This document shows, piece after piece, positions 1 to 11,030 of a DNA stretch of 64,000 nt (its first letter is position 1; every line of letters starts with the position of its first letter). The translations under genes were made by a program, and so were the position numbers. The notes below the pieces were generated by a model. That model saw nothing but the letters and a program-made list of their open reading frames with translations, was not told the DNA's origin and searched no databases. Source of the stretch: Isoetes taiwanensis (Eukaryota > Streptophyta > Lycopodiopsida > Isoetales > Isoetaceae); NCBI GenBank assembly GCA_021234155.1, contig JAJEKV010000034.1, positions 1 through 64,000 on the forward strand, written 5' to 3'.

Positions 1-42
1 AAGATGAAGATGCTAGAATCTTCTAAGAGCTCCTAGAACATG

Positions 43-220
43 CGCCATGTGGCTTGATCTGGGCCGTCCATGGGCCTTGGCCTCTCAAAAGCTCCCAAGT
101 TTGGTAGACAAAATTTTTTTGATTTACCATGGACTTGAACCCTGGACATTGCCCCCCAAACCCCCCACCCTTACCACTAGACCAACCAGTCTTTTCTTAA
201 AAAAATAAGAAGTCCATACT
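43..220 (-). mobile_element. tRNA-derived SINE copy 1 (family A), 3' part missing
   Basis: Read on the minus strand this has an RNA polymerase III internal promoter: an A box (TGGTCTAGTGG, complement of 174-184) and a B box (GGTTCAAGTCC, complement of 131-141) about 32 nt apart, followed by a non-tRNA body. Spacing and box sequences fit plant tRNA-derived SINEs. The same unit recurs at about 2.3, 5.2, 10.7 and 15.2 kb. This copy lacks the terminal piece that ends in CTAGAAAGGGCC in the others. It is not a tRNA gene: the arms do not fold and a G-run fills the D/anticodon region. Confidence 0.7.
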
Positions 221-262
221 TAGTTAAGGCTGAGGCAATGGAAATTCTTTTGACTAATTAGA

Positions 263-1182
263 AGGTTAGATGGGAGAGAAAGAGGAGAGAGGAGAGAGAG
301 GGAGGAGGTAGAAGAGAGAGAGAGGGGGAGAGAGAGAGAGGAGGTAGAAGGTTAGATGGGAGAGAGAGAGGAGAGAGGAGAGAGAAGAGAGGGAGAGAGA
401 GAAGGAGGAGGTAGAAGAGAGAGGGGGAGAGAGAGAGGGGAAGACAGAGGCAAGAGAGAGGAGAGAGAAGAGAGAGGAGGGAGAAGAGAGAGAGCGAAAG
501 AGGAATAGGAAAGAGAGAGAAAGATAGAGAACGGGAGAAATAGAGAGAGAAGAGAGAGATAGGAGAGAGAGAATAAAAAGGGGAGAGAGAGAGAGGAGAG
601 AAAGGGGGGGGAGAGAGAGAGAGAGAAAGAAAGAGAGAGAGAGAGAGAGGAGAGGGAGAGAGAGGAGAGAGAGGAGAGAGGAGAGAGAAAGAAGAGAGAG
701 GAGAGAGAAGAGACCTCACAGGGGAGAGAGAGAGAGATCTGGGAGAGAGGAGAGAGATAGGAGACAGAAAAGGAAAAGAGGGGAGAGAGAGAGGAGAGAG
801 AAAAGAGAAGGAAGATAGAGAAAGAGAGGAGAGAGGAGAAAGAGAGAGAGGAAAGAGGAGAGAGGAGAGAGAGGGAGGAGGTAGAAGAGAGAGAGGGGGA
901 GAGAGAGAGAGGAGGTAGAAGGTTAGGATGGGAGAGAGAGAGGAGAGAGGAGAGAGAAGAGAGGGGAGAGAGAGAAGGAGGAGGTAGAAGAGAGAGGGGG
1001 AGAGAGAGAGGGGAAGAGAGAGGCAAGAGAGAGGAGAGAGAAGAGAGAGGAGGGAGAAGAGAGAGAGCGAAAGAGGAATAGGAAAGAGAGAGAAAGATAG
1101 AGAAGGGGAAAAATAGAGAGAGAAGAGAGAGATAGGAGAGAGAGAACGAAAAAAGGGGAGAGAGAGAGGAGAGAAAGGGGGG

Positions 1183-1217
<35 letters not shown>

Positions 1218-1772
1218 GAGAGGAGAGAGAGGAGAGAGAGGAGAGAGGAGAGAGAAAGAAGAGAGAGGAGAGAGAAGAGAGCTACAGGGGAGAGAGAGAG
1301 AGAGATCGGGGAGAGAGGGAGAGATAGGAGAGAGAAAAGGAAAAGAGGGGAGAGAGAGAGGAGAGAGAAAAGAGAAGGAAGATAGAGAAAGAGAGGAGAG
1401 AGGAGAAAGAGAGAGAGGAGAGAGGAGAGAAGAGAGAAAGGGGGAGAGAGAGAGAGATAGAGAGAGAGAGGATAGAGAGAAGAGAGGAGAGAAAAGCTAG
1501 AGAGAGAAGAAGGATGGGAGACAGACAGAGAGAGAGAGAGGGTAGAGACATGGGGGAGAGAGGGGGGGGGAAAGAAGAGAGAGGAGAGAGAAGAGAGAGA
1601 CGAGAGCTGAAAGAGAGAGAGGGGAAGAAGAGAGAGGAGAGAGAGGAGCGGAGGGAGAAGAAAGAGAGAGAAAGAGAAATAAAAAAGAGAGAGAAAGATA
1701 GAAAGAGAGGGAAGAAATAGAGAAAGAGAGAGGAGAGGAAGAGAGAGAGAGAGGAGAGGAAGAGAGAGAGGG
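263..1772. repeat. GA-rich purine array 1
   Basis: About 1.5 kb of almost pure purine on the plus strand, mainly imperfect (GA)n with GGAGA and AAGAGA variants. Two copies of a ~600-bp higher-order unit are visible: the block from about 350 to 720 closely matches that from about 900 to 1,280. All long Ser/Leu/Pro or Arg/Glu/Lys reading frames in it are by-products of the dinucleotide repeat. Confidence 0.9.
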
Positions 1773-2290
1773 GCTCAGTCAAAAGTGTTAATGGGGTCCA
1801 AATCGAAAGGGCGGCCGTGAGGGTCGGCCGAAAGCCGAGGAATACTACATAAAAAGGTGGGTCCAGATCGAGGCGAGGCCGGCCGCAGGCCGGCCGAGCC
1901 GAGGAACGGTGCAAAAGAAAAGGGCCCAAAAATACAGAGAAGAGAAGAGAGAGGAGAGAGAGAGAAGAGAGGAGACAGAAAGAAGGGAAAGGAAGGAGAA
2001 GAGAGACAGAGGAAGGCTCCCTATGGCTGACACACAGGTGGGCCCAAACTGGAGAGAGAAAGGGCCTCCTAGGAAGGCCGAGGCCGAGCCGAGGAATAGT
2101 CCCAAGGATGTCCAAAATCGGTTAAAAGGAAGAGGGGCCGAGCCGAGGAAGGGTGGAAGAAAAAGAAAAGGTCGAGAAATGAGACGACAGGGTGGGGCTA
2201 AAACCGAGGCGAGACATATCCTGAGGGGCCGAGCCGAGGAATGAAGTTTTTAAAGAAAAAGGCCCTACCGGCCGCCGGCCCTTTCTAGTT
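1773..2290. repeat. GC-rich box with short purine tract
   Basis: A recurring module starts GGCTCAGTCAAAAGTG, then has several GGCCGAGCCGAGGAA blocks and GGTGGGTCCAGATCGAGG / GGTGGGCCCAAACTGG blocks, and ends AAGGCC(C)TTTCTAGT. The same module occurs near 4.7, 7.45, 13.95, 15.1 and 21.2 kb, usually between a purine array and a SINE. No coding potential is credible. It may be the internal part of a composite repeat. Confidence 0.65.
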
Positions 2291-2465
2291 ATATCCTATA
2301 TTATAAAAGAATAGCGTCCGTGAGTATTTCACGGCCATCCAACTCAAAAGCTCCCAAGTTTGGTGGACAAAATTTTTTGGGTTTACCACGGACTTGAACC
2401 CTGGACATTGCCCCCCAAACCCCCCACCCTTACCACTAGACCAAGCATTGGTTTCTTGAAAAAAA
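2291..2465 (-). mobile_element. SINE copy 2 (family A), internally deleted
   Basis: Complement of 2390-2400 is the B box GGTTCAAGTCC; the A box lies at the complement of about 2434-2444. The central CACGTG-containing body seen in other copies is missing, so this is an internal deletion. The left end joins the GC-rich box through CTAGTTATATCC. Confidence 0.65.
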
Positions 2466-2489
2466 TGAAGTTCAGATATAGTTAAGGGT

Positions 2490-3780
2490 GAGGGCCAAAT
2501 AATTCAAGGATGTTCCAGGATGTTCCAGAATGTTCTGGGTTGGTTTGGAATCTTCTAGAAACTTCTAGAATGTCATGGAATGTCCTGGAATCTTCTACAA
2601 TGTCTAAAAATAGAAATTTTGTGAAACTTTGCAAACAATTCAAGGATGCTCTAGGATGTTCTGGATAGCTCTAGAATGTTCTATAATCCTCTAGAATGTC
2701 CTAGAATGTCCTAGAATCTTCTAGAATATCCTAGAATGTTACAGATGTTCATGGGTAAGCACCTCAGTCTAAAAATAGAAAGTTTCAGTCTAAAAATAGA
2801 AAGCTTTTTGAAACTTTGAAAATGCTCAAAATAGAATGTGGCGGAATGTTCCAGATGCTCATGGGTAAGCACCTCAGTCTAAAAATAAATAATTCAAGGA
2901 TGTTCCAGGATGTTCCAGAATGTTCTGGGTTGGTGTGGAATCTTCTAGAAACTTCTAGAATGTCATGGAATGTCCTGGAATCTTCTACAATATCTAAAAA
3001 TAGAAATTTTGTGAAGCTTTGCAAACAATTCAAGGATGCTCTAGGATGTTCTGGATAGCTCTAGAATGTTCTATAATCCTCTAGAATGTCCTAGAATGTC
3101 CTAGAATCTTCTAGAATATCCTAGAATGTTACAGATGTGGCGGAATGTTCCAGATGCTCATGGGTAAGCACCTCAGTCTAAAAATAGAAAGTTTCAGTCT
3201 AAAAATAGAAAGCTTTTTGAAACTTTAAAAATGCTCAAAATAGAATGTGTATGGAATGTTCCGTGATGCTCATGGGTAAGCACCTCACTAAAAAATAGAA
3301 AGTTTCGATATAAAGATAGAAAGCTTTTTGAAACTTTGCAAATGCTCAAAATAGAATGTGGTGGAATGTTCCAGATGCTCATGGGTAAGCACCTCAATCT
3401 AAAAATAGAAAGTTTTGTATAAAAATAGAAAGTTTTTTTAAACTTTGCAAATGCTCAAAATAGAATGTGGTGGAATATTACAGATGCTCATGGGTAAGCA
3501 CCTCAAAAAAAGAAAACTCAAAAAAAAATTTTTTGAAACTTTGCAAATGCTCAAAATAGAATGTTGTTGAATGTTCCAGATGCTCAAGGGTAAGCACCTC
3601 AGTCTAAAAATAGAAAGTTTCAGTTTAAAAATAAAAAGTTTTCTTAAACTTTGTAAAAACTCAAACAGAATATTCCAAATGCGATAGGGCAACCACCTAT
3701 GCTCTAGAAGCACCTCAGTCTAAAAGTAGAAAGTTTCTTGAAATCTTGCAAATGCTCAAAATAGAATATTCATGGGCATG
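2490..3780. repeat. ~110-bp satellite array with heat-shock-element-like start
   Basis: Tandem, imperfect units read TGCTCATGGGTAAGCACCTC, then one or two CTAAAAATAGAAAGTTT blocks, GAAACTTTGCAAATGCTC and AAAATAGAATGTTCTGGAAT. The full unit is about 110 bp. The first ~270 bp consists of 10-bp steps of TTCTAGAATG type, and a ~390-bp segment (2,490-2,880) is duplicated at about 2,888-3,180. The same satellite recurs at 5.6-6.4, 9.1-9.3 and 11.1-12.9 kb. Confidence 0.85.
2548..2594. promoter_or_regulatory. Heat-shock-element-like pentamer run
   Basis: Ten consecutive 5-bp steps read GAA, TTC, GAA, TTC, GAA, TCA, GAA, TCC, GAA, TTC in register. The heat shock factor (HSF) site is alternating nGAAn/nTTCn pentamers with three or more steps, so eight of ten match in phase. 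An identical copy lies at about 2,938-2,984. This is a sequence match only; binding is not shown. Confidence 0.5.
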
Positions 3781-3814
3781 TGTGAGTATGCTACTCATGA
3801 ATTATACTTTGTTG

Positions 3815-4344
3815 GTAATGGAATAGAGGGAGGGAGGAGAGAGATAGGGAGGAAAGAGAGAGGAGAGCAGAGAGGAGAGAGAAGAGAGAGAAGAGAGAGA
3901 GAGAAGAGACATGGGGGAGGGAAAAAAAGAGAGAGGAGAGAGAAAGAGAGAGGAGAGAGAAGAAAGAGAGAGAGAGGGGAAAGAAGAGACAAGAGAGGAG
4001 GAGGGACAAAAGAGAGAGGGAGAGAGAGACCCTGACATTGAGGAAACAGAGAGAGGAGAGAGGAGAAGAGAGAGAGGGGAAAGAGAGAGGAGAGAGAGGA
4101 GGAGGAGATAGAGAAGAGAGAGAAGAGTGGATAGAGAATAGGGAGAGAAGGGGAGAGAGGGAGCAGAGAAAGGAGAGATATGAGAAAGAGGGAGGAGAGA
4201 GAGAGGAGAGAAAAAGAGGAAGAGAGAGGAAAGGAGGAGAGAGAAGATAAAAAGGAGAGAGAGAAGAGAGAGGAAAGAGAGAGAGAGAGAAGAGAGAGAG
4301 GAGAGAGAAGAGAGAGGACAGAGAGAGAGAGAGGGGAAAGAGAG

Positions 4345-4380
<36 letters not shown>

Positions 4381-4494
4381 GAGAAAAGAGAGAAAGAAGA
4401 GAGGGAAGAGAGAGAGAGAGAGAGGAGAGAGGGAGAAGAGATGGAGGGGGAGAGAGAAGACATGGGAGAGAGAGAAGAGAGAGAGAGAGGGGGG

Positions 4495-4574
<80 letters not shown>

Positions 4575-4690
4575 TAGGAGAGGGAGAGAGAGGAGAGAGG
4601 AGAAGAGAGGAGAGAAAGAGGAGGGGAGAGAGGAGAGAGAGAGAGCAGAAAGAGGAGAGAGAGAAGAAAGAGATGCTACAAAAGGGAAGG
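3815..4690. repeat. GA-rich purine array 2
   Basis: Purine array with a pure (GA)n core of about 65 bp near 4,500-4,565. It contains the recurrent interruption GAGACATGGGGGAG (about 3,906), which is also found near 1,548, 8,885 and 10,275. That shared interruption shows the arrays are copies of a common ancestral block and not independent slippage products. Confidence 0.9.
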
Positions 4691-4855
4691 GGCTCAGTCA
4701 AAAGTGTTAAAAGGGGTCCAACGAGGGGCAGGTGGTCCCCCAGTGAGGAGAGAGGGGCCGGAGGCCGGGCCGAGGAATACTAGGAAAAGAAGAAGGGCAT
4801 GGGTGGGTCCAGATCGAGGAGAGAAACCTGAGGTGGAGAGAAAGCCGAAAGGAAG
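4691..4855. repeat. GC-rich box
   Basis: Copy of the GGCTCAGTCAAAAGTG module followed by GGCCGGAGGCCGGGCCGAGGAA and GGTGGGTCCAGATCGAGG-type blocks. It separates two purine arrays. No ORF is supported. Confidence 0.6.
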
Positions 4856-4902
4856 AGGAAAGAGAGAGAGAGAGAGAGGAATAGAAAAGAGAGAAAAGAT
4901 AT

Positions 4903-4973
<71 letters not shown>

Positions 4974-5170
4974 GAGAGAGAAGAGATAGAAAGAAGAGAG
5001 AGGAGAGACACACGGGGAGAGGGGATAGAGAGAAGAGAAAAGAGAGAGAGAGAAAGGGAGATGAGGGAAGAGAGAGAAGAGAGGAGAGAGAAGAGAGGGA
5101 AGAGATAGGAGATAGGGCACATGGGTGGGCCCAACTGGAGAAGAGGAAGAGGCTCTACCGAGATAGAAAG
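4856..5170. repeat. GA-rich purine array 3 with conserved right end
   Basis: A purine array whose right part carries a conserved series: GACACACGGGGAGAGGGGATAG, then GGGAGATGAGGGAAGAG, then GATAGGGCACATGGGTGGGC. The same ordered series closes arrays near 8.0, 10.6 and 15.1 kb, immediately before a GC box and a SINE. Confidence 0.8.
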
Positions 5171-5174
5171 GGAC

Positions 5175-5450
5175 TAGGGAGGGGAGGGCCCTTTCTAGTC
5201 CTAATATAATAAGAAAAAAAGGCCCCTAAGTGAGTGAGTGAGTCCCTGTCTGACTTGCACCGGACTTCCACGCCCATCCGACGGTGGAGGGAGGACGCCA
5301 CGTGGCTTGATCTCGGCCGCCAAGGGCCTTGGCCCCTCAAAAGCTCCCAAGTTTGGTGGACAAATTTTTTTTGGTTTACCAAGGGACTTGAACCCCCCGA
5401 CATTGCCCCCAAACCCCCACCCTACCACTAGACCAACCAGCCTTTTCTTA
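5175..5450 (-). mobile_element. SINE copy 3 (family A)
   Basis: The minus strand has an A box (TGGTCTAGTGG) and a B box (GGTTCAAGTCC, complement near 5,385-5,395). The body carries the G-box palindrome CCACGTGG near 5,300 and the 3' tail TTATTATATTAGGACTAGAAAGGGCC-like (5,190-5,215). Almost full length compared with copies 5 and 6. Confidence 0.75.
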
Positions 5451-5516
5451 AATAATAAGAAGTCCATACTTAGTTAAGGTCGGGGTTTAATTAATTCAAG
5501 TGGATACTCTAGGATG

Positions 5517-5560
5517 TTCTAGAATGTTCTAGAATCTTTTGGAATGTCCTAGAATGTTCC
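5517..5560. promoter_or_regulatory. Heat-shock-element-like run upstream of SINE copy 3
   Basis: In-phase pentamers TTC, GAA, TTC, GAA, TTT, GAA, TCC, GAA, TTC. It lies on the A-box side, about 70 bp upstream of the minus-strand SINE head. Function is inferred from the consensus only. Confidence 0.5.
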
Positions 5561-6375
5561 GTGATGCTCATGAGTAAGCACCTCTAAAAATAGAAAGTCT
5601 CAAAGCCTAAAAATAGAAGTTTTTTGAAACTTTGCAAATGCTCAAAATAGAATGTTGTGGAATGTTCCAAGTGTGCTCATGGTAAGCACCTCAGCCTAAG
5701 AATAGAAAGTTTCACTTAAAAATAGAAAGTTTTTTGAAACTTTGCAAATGTTCAAAATAGAATGTTCTAGGATGGAATGTTCCTTTTGTAATGCTCTAGA
5801 ATGCGAGATCATGGATAACATTGGCCTAAAAATAGAAAGTCCACTAAAAATAGAAAGTTTTTTGAAACTTTGCAAATGCTCAAAATAGAATGTTCTGGAA
5901 TGTTCCAAATGCTCATGGTAAGCACCTCATGCCTAAAAATAGAAGTTAAAATCTAAAAATAGAAAGTTTTTTGAAACTTTGCAAAAAATAGAAGAAATGT
6001 TGCAGTGATGCATGATTTCCAAAAAATAAAAGTTTTTGAAACTTTAAAACTCAAAATAGAATGTTCCTTAAAGGTAGAATGGCCTAAAAAGAAAGTTTCA
6101 ATTAAAAAATAGAAAGTTTGCTTTAAACTTTATAAAACTCAAATAGAATGTCCTAATAAGAATGCATGCTCTAGGGTAAGCATCTCAGCCTAAAAATAGA
6201 AAGTACAGTAGTCTAAAAACAGAAAAGTTTGCTAAAACTTTGCAAAAACTCAAAATAGAATGTTCTAGAGTGTTCCAGATGCTATAGGGCAACCACCTAT
6301 GCTCTAGAAGCAGCCCAGTCTAGAAGTAGAAAGTTTCTTGAAACCTTGCAAATGCTCAAAATAGAATATTCTGGA
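5561..6375. repeat. ~110-bp satellite array, second block
   Basis: Seven or more degenerate units with the TGCTCATGGTAAGCACCTC and CTAAAAATAGAAAGTTT blocks. Several units carry indels, so it is more diverged than the 2.5-kb and 11-kb blocks. No gene is supported. Confidence 0.8.
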
Positions 6376-6711
6376 GGTGATAATTTGGAATTGGTAGCAA
6401 GTGTGATGGGTATGATGGGTGTGTGTAAGCTTCACATGGGTGATAATTTTAGAATTGAGATACTTTAGAATTGGTAGTAGAGGTAGTAAATGTGGCCTTA
6501 TGGGTATGTATGAGTATGTGTCAATGAAACTTTGTTGATAATGGAATAGAGGGTTGAGTAAGATGTGTGAATAAGAGAGGGAAATACCATGGAGTGAAGA
6601 GAGATGAGTAAAATCCTCATAGGTAATACTTTGGAATTAGTGGTGTTCTCCTCATGAGTGATACTTTGTGGTAGTAGGGTAAGTAGGTCCTTATGGATAA
6701 TACTTTAGGGA
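6376..6711. repeat. ~47-bp minisatellite block
   Basis: Diverged repeats with a GGGTGATACTTTGGAATTGG / TAGTAGGTGTGAGTAAGCTC core. The family recurs at 7.03-7.43, 12.85-13.06 and 20.75-21.2 kb, usually flanking purine arrays. Confidence 0.65.
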
Positions 6712-7030
6712 GGAGAGAAGAGAGGAGAGAGAAAGAGAGAGGGAAGAGAGAGGAGAGAGAAGAGAGAGGAGGGAGAGAGAGGGAGAGAGAGAAATAGAGA
6801 AGAGAGAGAAAGATAAAGAAAGAGGGGAGAAATAAAGGGAGAGGAGAGAGAGAAGGAAAAAAAGGGCAGACAGATGAGAGAGAGAGAAGAGAGAGAAGAG
6901 AGGGAAGAGAGACTCAAAGAGAGAGAGAGAGAGGAGAAAGGGAGAGAGAGAAGGGGGAGAGAAGACAGAGAAGCAAAAAGAGAAAGAAAAGAGAGGAGAA
7001 GAAGAGAAGGGGGAGAGAAGACATAGAAAA
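6712..7030. repeat. GA-rich purine array 4
   Basis: About 320 bp of purine repeat flanked on both sides by the ~47-bp minisatellite. It looks like an insertion into, or expansion within, that minisatellite. Confidence 0.85.
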
Positions 7031-7430
7031 AGTCCTCATGGGTGTAGATGTGGTATAAGTCCTCATGGTTGTATGTGTGAGTATGCTCCTCATGGGTGGT
7101 TGAGTAATGGATGATGGAAAGTTTCTTGATTCTTAAATATATAGGGGTTGTACTTTGGAATTCATAGTAAATGTAGCAAGCTCTTAACGGGTGATACTTT
7201 AAAAGTAATAGTAAGTGTAGGTAAGCTCCCAATGGGTGATAGTTTGAAATTGGTAGTCGTTGTAGTAAGTGTGAGTCAGTTTTTAATGAATGAGACTTTG
7301 GACTTTATAGTAGGTGTGAGTTCTCAGTGGATGATACTTTGAAATTGGTAGTAAATGTGACTGAGCTCCTCAATGTGTAATGGTTTGGAATTGATAGTAA
7401 GTATGTATCTGAGGCAATGTTGAACCGAGG
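7031..7430. repeat. ~47-bp minisatellite, right block
   Basis: At least six consecutive degenerate units with AATGGGTGATACTTTGAAATTGG and AGTAAGTGTGAGT blocks at roughly 47-bp intervals. No coding sequence is supported. Confidence 0.7.
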
Positions 7431-7578
7431 TTGATTAAACCCCCATAGGTGACACACCGGTGGGACCCAAACCGAGGCGACCGAGGAATAGTCTCAGGGA
7501 TGTCCAAACCGAGGCGAGGCCCCGGAGGGGCTGAGCCGAGGAAGGATGCAACAGAGGGGCCGAGCCGAGGAATGGGTG

Positions 7579-7673
<95 letters not shown>

Positions 7674-8094
7674 GGAGAAAGAAAGGAGAGAGGAGAGAGA
7701 AAGAAGAGAGAGGAGAGAGAAGAGAAACACGGGAGAGGGGATAGAGAGAAGAGAGAAGAGAGAGAGAGAGAGGGGAGATGAGGGAAGAGAGAGGAGAGAG
7801 GAGAGGAGAGAAAGAGAAGGAAGAGATAGAGAGAGAAGAGATAGAATAGAGAAAGGAGAGATGGAGATAGGGCAAATGGTGGGCCTAAATCGAGGTGGGG
7901 CCCAGGAATCGGAAGGAAAGGACCAAAAGAAAGGGAAGAGAGAGTAGAAAGGAGAGAGGGAAGAGATAGGAGAGAGAAGAGAGAGAAGAGATAGAGGAGA
8001 GATAGAGATAGGGCACGTGGGTGGGCCCAAACGGAAAGCAGATCCTTCGGAGGCCGGCCGAGGGGAAAGGAGCAAAGAAATATAAGAATAGGCC
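7431..8094. repeat. GC-rich box plus purine array 5
   Basis: A GC box with GGCCCCGGAGGGGCTGAGCCGAGGAA-like blocks (7,440-7,575) is followed by an uninterrupted (GA)n run of about 95 bp from 7,577, and then by the conserved right-end series ending GATAGGGCACGTGGGTGGGCCC near 8,010-8,030. Confidence 0.8.
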
Positions 8095-8365
8095 CTTTCT
8101 AGTCTAGTCTTAATATAATAAAAAAATACCGCTGTAACGAATAATGTAACTCCCACCCCATCTAGGGAAATGGAGCCACTTTGGCGCGAGAAGGACGGTC
8201 CTAACGCTGTTGTTCACATCGCCATGGCGCGATCCCAGGCCCTCCCTTTTTCCAACCACTATCTAAAATTTTATGTTGCATGGTGGATTCGAACCCAAGA
8301 CTAGCCCCCCCTACCCCCCAATTCTAACCACTATGCCAAGCATTTCTTCTTCAACAAAAAAGGCG
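8095..8365 (-). mobile_element. SINE copy 4 (family B)
   Basis: On the minus strand the head reads GCTTGGCATAGTGGTTAG (A box) and, after a G-run, GGGTTCGAATCC (a B box matching the GGTTCGANTCC consensus exactly; complement near 8,287-8,298). The body differs from family A but the 3' end shares the TTATATTAAGACTAG tail. Copies 7 and 8 belong to the same family. Confidence 0.8.
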
Positions 8366-8514
8366 GCTCAAACATAGTTAAGGTCGGTGCCCCAGGCCTA
8401 TGTGCATGTCTCCCATGCCTATGAAAGGCTAGGATGTTGCCGAGTGGCACGATCTTGGCCATGGGTAAGTGCATCCATCCAAAAATAGCAACATTCAAGC
8501 ATGTTCTAGAAAAA

Positions 8515-8516
8515 GC

Positions 8517-8590
<74 letters not shown>

Positions 8591-8639
8591 AGAGAGAGAG
8601 ATGGGGAGAAGGGGGGGAAAGAAGAGAGAGAGAGAGAAA

Positions 8640-8678
<39 letters not shown>

Positions 8679-9085
8679 GAGAAGAGGGAGAGGAAAGAGA
8701 GAGAGGGGAGAAATAGAAGAGGGAGGAGAGAGAAAGGAGAGAGGGAAGCAAAAAGGAGAGAGAGGGAGAGAGAGGAGAGAGATAAGAGAGACAGAAAGGG
8801 AGGGTAGAGAGAGAAGAGAGAGAGACAAAGAGAGAGGAGAGAGAAAGAGAGGAGGGAGGAGAGAGAGAAGAGAGAGAGGGAAGAGACATGGGGGAGAGAG
8901 AGAGGGCAAAGAAGAGAGAGGAGAGAGGAAAGAGAGAGAGGGGAAAGAATAAAGATGAGAGAGAGAGGAGAGAGAAGAGAGAAAGGGGAGAGGGAAGAGA
9001 GAGGAGAGAGAAGAGAAAGGAGGGAGAAGAGAGAGAGATAGAGAGCGGAATAAAAAAGAGAGAGAAAGATAGAGAGAGAGGTTAG
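8515..9085. repeat. GA-rich purine array 6
   Basis: Begins after GTTCTAGAAAAAGCTAGAGAG with a pure (GA)n run of about 65 bp. It contains the GAGACATGGGGGAGAGAG interruption near 8,885. Confidence 0.9.
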
Positions 9086-9310
9086 AAGTTTTTTTGAAAC
9101 TTTGCAAATGCTCAAAATAGAATGTTGTGGAATGTTCCAGGTGCTCATAGGTAAGCACCTCAGTTTAAAAATAGAAAGTTTCAGTCTAAAAATAGAAAGT
9201 TTTTTGAAACTTTGCAAATGCTCAAAATAGAATGTTATGGAATGTTGCAAATGCTCATGGGTAAACATTCAAAACCCCTCTCGATGATCCTAGAACCTTC
9301 TAGAATGTTC
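9086..9310. repeat. Two satellite units and a heat-shock-element-like run
   Basis: Two ~110-bp satellite units (9,090-9,270) are followed by GAACCTTCTAGAATGTTC at 9,293-9,310, four in-phase HSF-type pentamers. GCTAGAGAGAGAAG and the next purine array follow directly. Confidence 0.65.
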
Positions 9311-9320
9311 TAAAAAAAAA

Positions 9321-9775
9321 GCTAGAGAGAGAAGAGAGTGGACGGAGAGAGAAGAGAGAGGAGAGAGGAGGGAGAAGAGGGAGAGAGAGAAATAGAAAAG
9401 AGAGAAAAGGGTAGAGAGAGAGAGAGAGAGAGAGGAGAAATAGAGAGAGAGGAGAGAAATAAGAGATAGAGAAATAGGAGATAGAGAGAGGAGAGAGAGG
9501 AGAGAGGAGAGAGGAGAGAGAGAGAAGAGAGGAGAGGGAGGAGAGATAGGAGAGAGAGAAGAGAGATAGGAGAGAGAGGGAGAGAGAGGAGAGAGAAGAG
9601 AGGAGATAAAAGAGAGGGAGAAAGAGAGAGAGAGGAGAGAGAGATATGAGAGAGGAGAGAGGAAAGAGGAGAGAGAGAGAAGAGAGGAGAGAGAGGAGAG
9701 AGAGAGGAGAGAGAGAGAGGAGAGAGAGAGAAGAGAAGAGAGGGAGGAGAGAGAGAGAGAGAAGAGCAGAAGAGA

Positions 9776-9856
<81 letters not shown>

Positions 9857-10614
9857 ATGGAAGAGAGAGGAAAGAGAGAGCAAGGAGAGAGGAGAGAGAA
9901 AGAGGATGGAAGAGAGAGAAGAAGGATGGAAGAGAGAGGAAAGAGAGAGCAAGGAGAGAGGAGAGAGAAAGAAGAGAGAGGAGAGAGAAGACAGACAGAG
10001 GAAGAGGGGAGAGAGAGAAGAGAGAGAGAGAAACAAAGAGAGAGGAGAGAGAAAGAGAGGATGGAGGAGAGAGAAGAGAGAAAAGAAAGAGGGAAGAGAG
10101 AGGAGAGAGAGAGGGGAAAGAAGAGAGATGAAAGAGAGAGAAGAAAGAAAAAGAGGAGAGAGGAGAGAAAAGGGAGAAGAGAGAGAAGAGATAAGGGAGA
10201 GAAGAGGGAGAGGAGAGAGAGAAGAGAAGGTGGAGGGAGGGAGAGGGAGAGGGAAAGGGAGAGGGAAGACGGAAGAGACATGGGAGAGAGAGAGGGGGCA
10301 AAGAAGAGAGAGGAGAGCTGAAAGAGAGAGGGGAAAGAAGAGAGAGGAGAGAGAGAAGAGAGAAGAGAGAAGAGAGAAAGGAGAGAGGGAAGAGAGAAAG
10401 AGAGGAAAGAGGACAGAGAGAGAAGAGAGGAGAGAGAAAGAAGAGAGAGGAGAGAGAACAGAGACACGGGGAGAGGGGATAGAGAGAAGGGAGAAGAGAG
10501 AGAGAAAGAGAGAGAGAGAGGGAGATGAGGGAAGAGAGAGAAGAGAGGAGAGAGAAGAGAGGGAAGAGATAGGAGAGAGAAGAGAGAGAATAAAGAAAGG
10601 AGAGATGGAGATAG
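9321..10614. repeat. GA-rich purine array 7 (longest in this part)
   Basis: About 1.3 kb of purine with a pure (GA)n run of ~70 bp near 9,785-9,850. A 46-bp AGGATGGAAGAGAGAGGAAAG-type block is tandemly duplicated near 9,853-9,960. It closes with the conserved right-end series, then a GC box. Confidence 0.9.
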
Positions 10615-10714
10615 GGCACATGGGTGGGCCCAAACTGAGGAAAGCAGAATCGAGGGCCGGAGGCCCGAAGAAAGGAGAAAGGAGCAAAAGAAAAGGGCCA
10701 AAATGGAAAGCCGG

Positions 10715-10990
10715 GCCCTTTTCTAGTCTTATTATAATAAGAAAATAGCGTCCGTGAGTGAGTCTGTGAGTGAGTGAGTATTCCACATCCATCCGACGGT
10801 GGAGGATGCGCCACGTGGCGCGATCTCGGCCGTCCGTGGGCCTTGGCCCCTCAAAAGCTCCCAAGTTTGGTGGACAAAATTTTTTTGGTTTACCACGGAC
10901 TTGAACCCTGGACATTGCCCCCCAAACCCCCCACCCTTACCACTAGACCAACCAGTCTTTTCTTAAAAAAATAGGAACTCCATGCATAGT
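10715..10990 (-). mobile_element. SINE copy 5 (family A), best preserved
   Basis: Minus-strand A box (TGGTCTAGTGG) and B box (GGTTCAAGTCC, complement near 10,900-10,911). The body includes a palindrome around CACGTG (GCGCCACGTGGCGC, 10,809-10,822), a stretch of GTGA repeats (ACTCACTCAC on this strand), and the tail CTTATTATAATAAGACTAG. Length from A box to tail is about 235 bp. This copy is a good reference for the family. Confidence 0.8.
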
Positions 10991-11030
10991 TAAGGCTGGG
11001 GCCTAATTAATTCAAGGATACTCTAGGATG

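Noticed and set aside
120-200. Genuine tRNA genes at the A/B-box segments
   Set aside because: The boxes match but the predicted arms do not pair and G-runs replace the anticodon region; the elements recur with conserved non-tRNA bodies, so they are SINEs.
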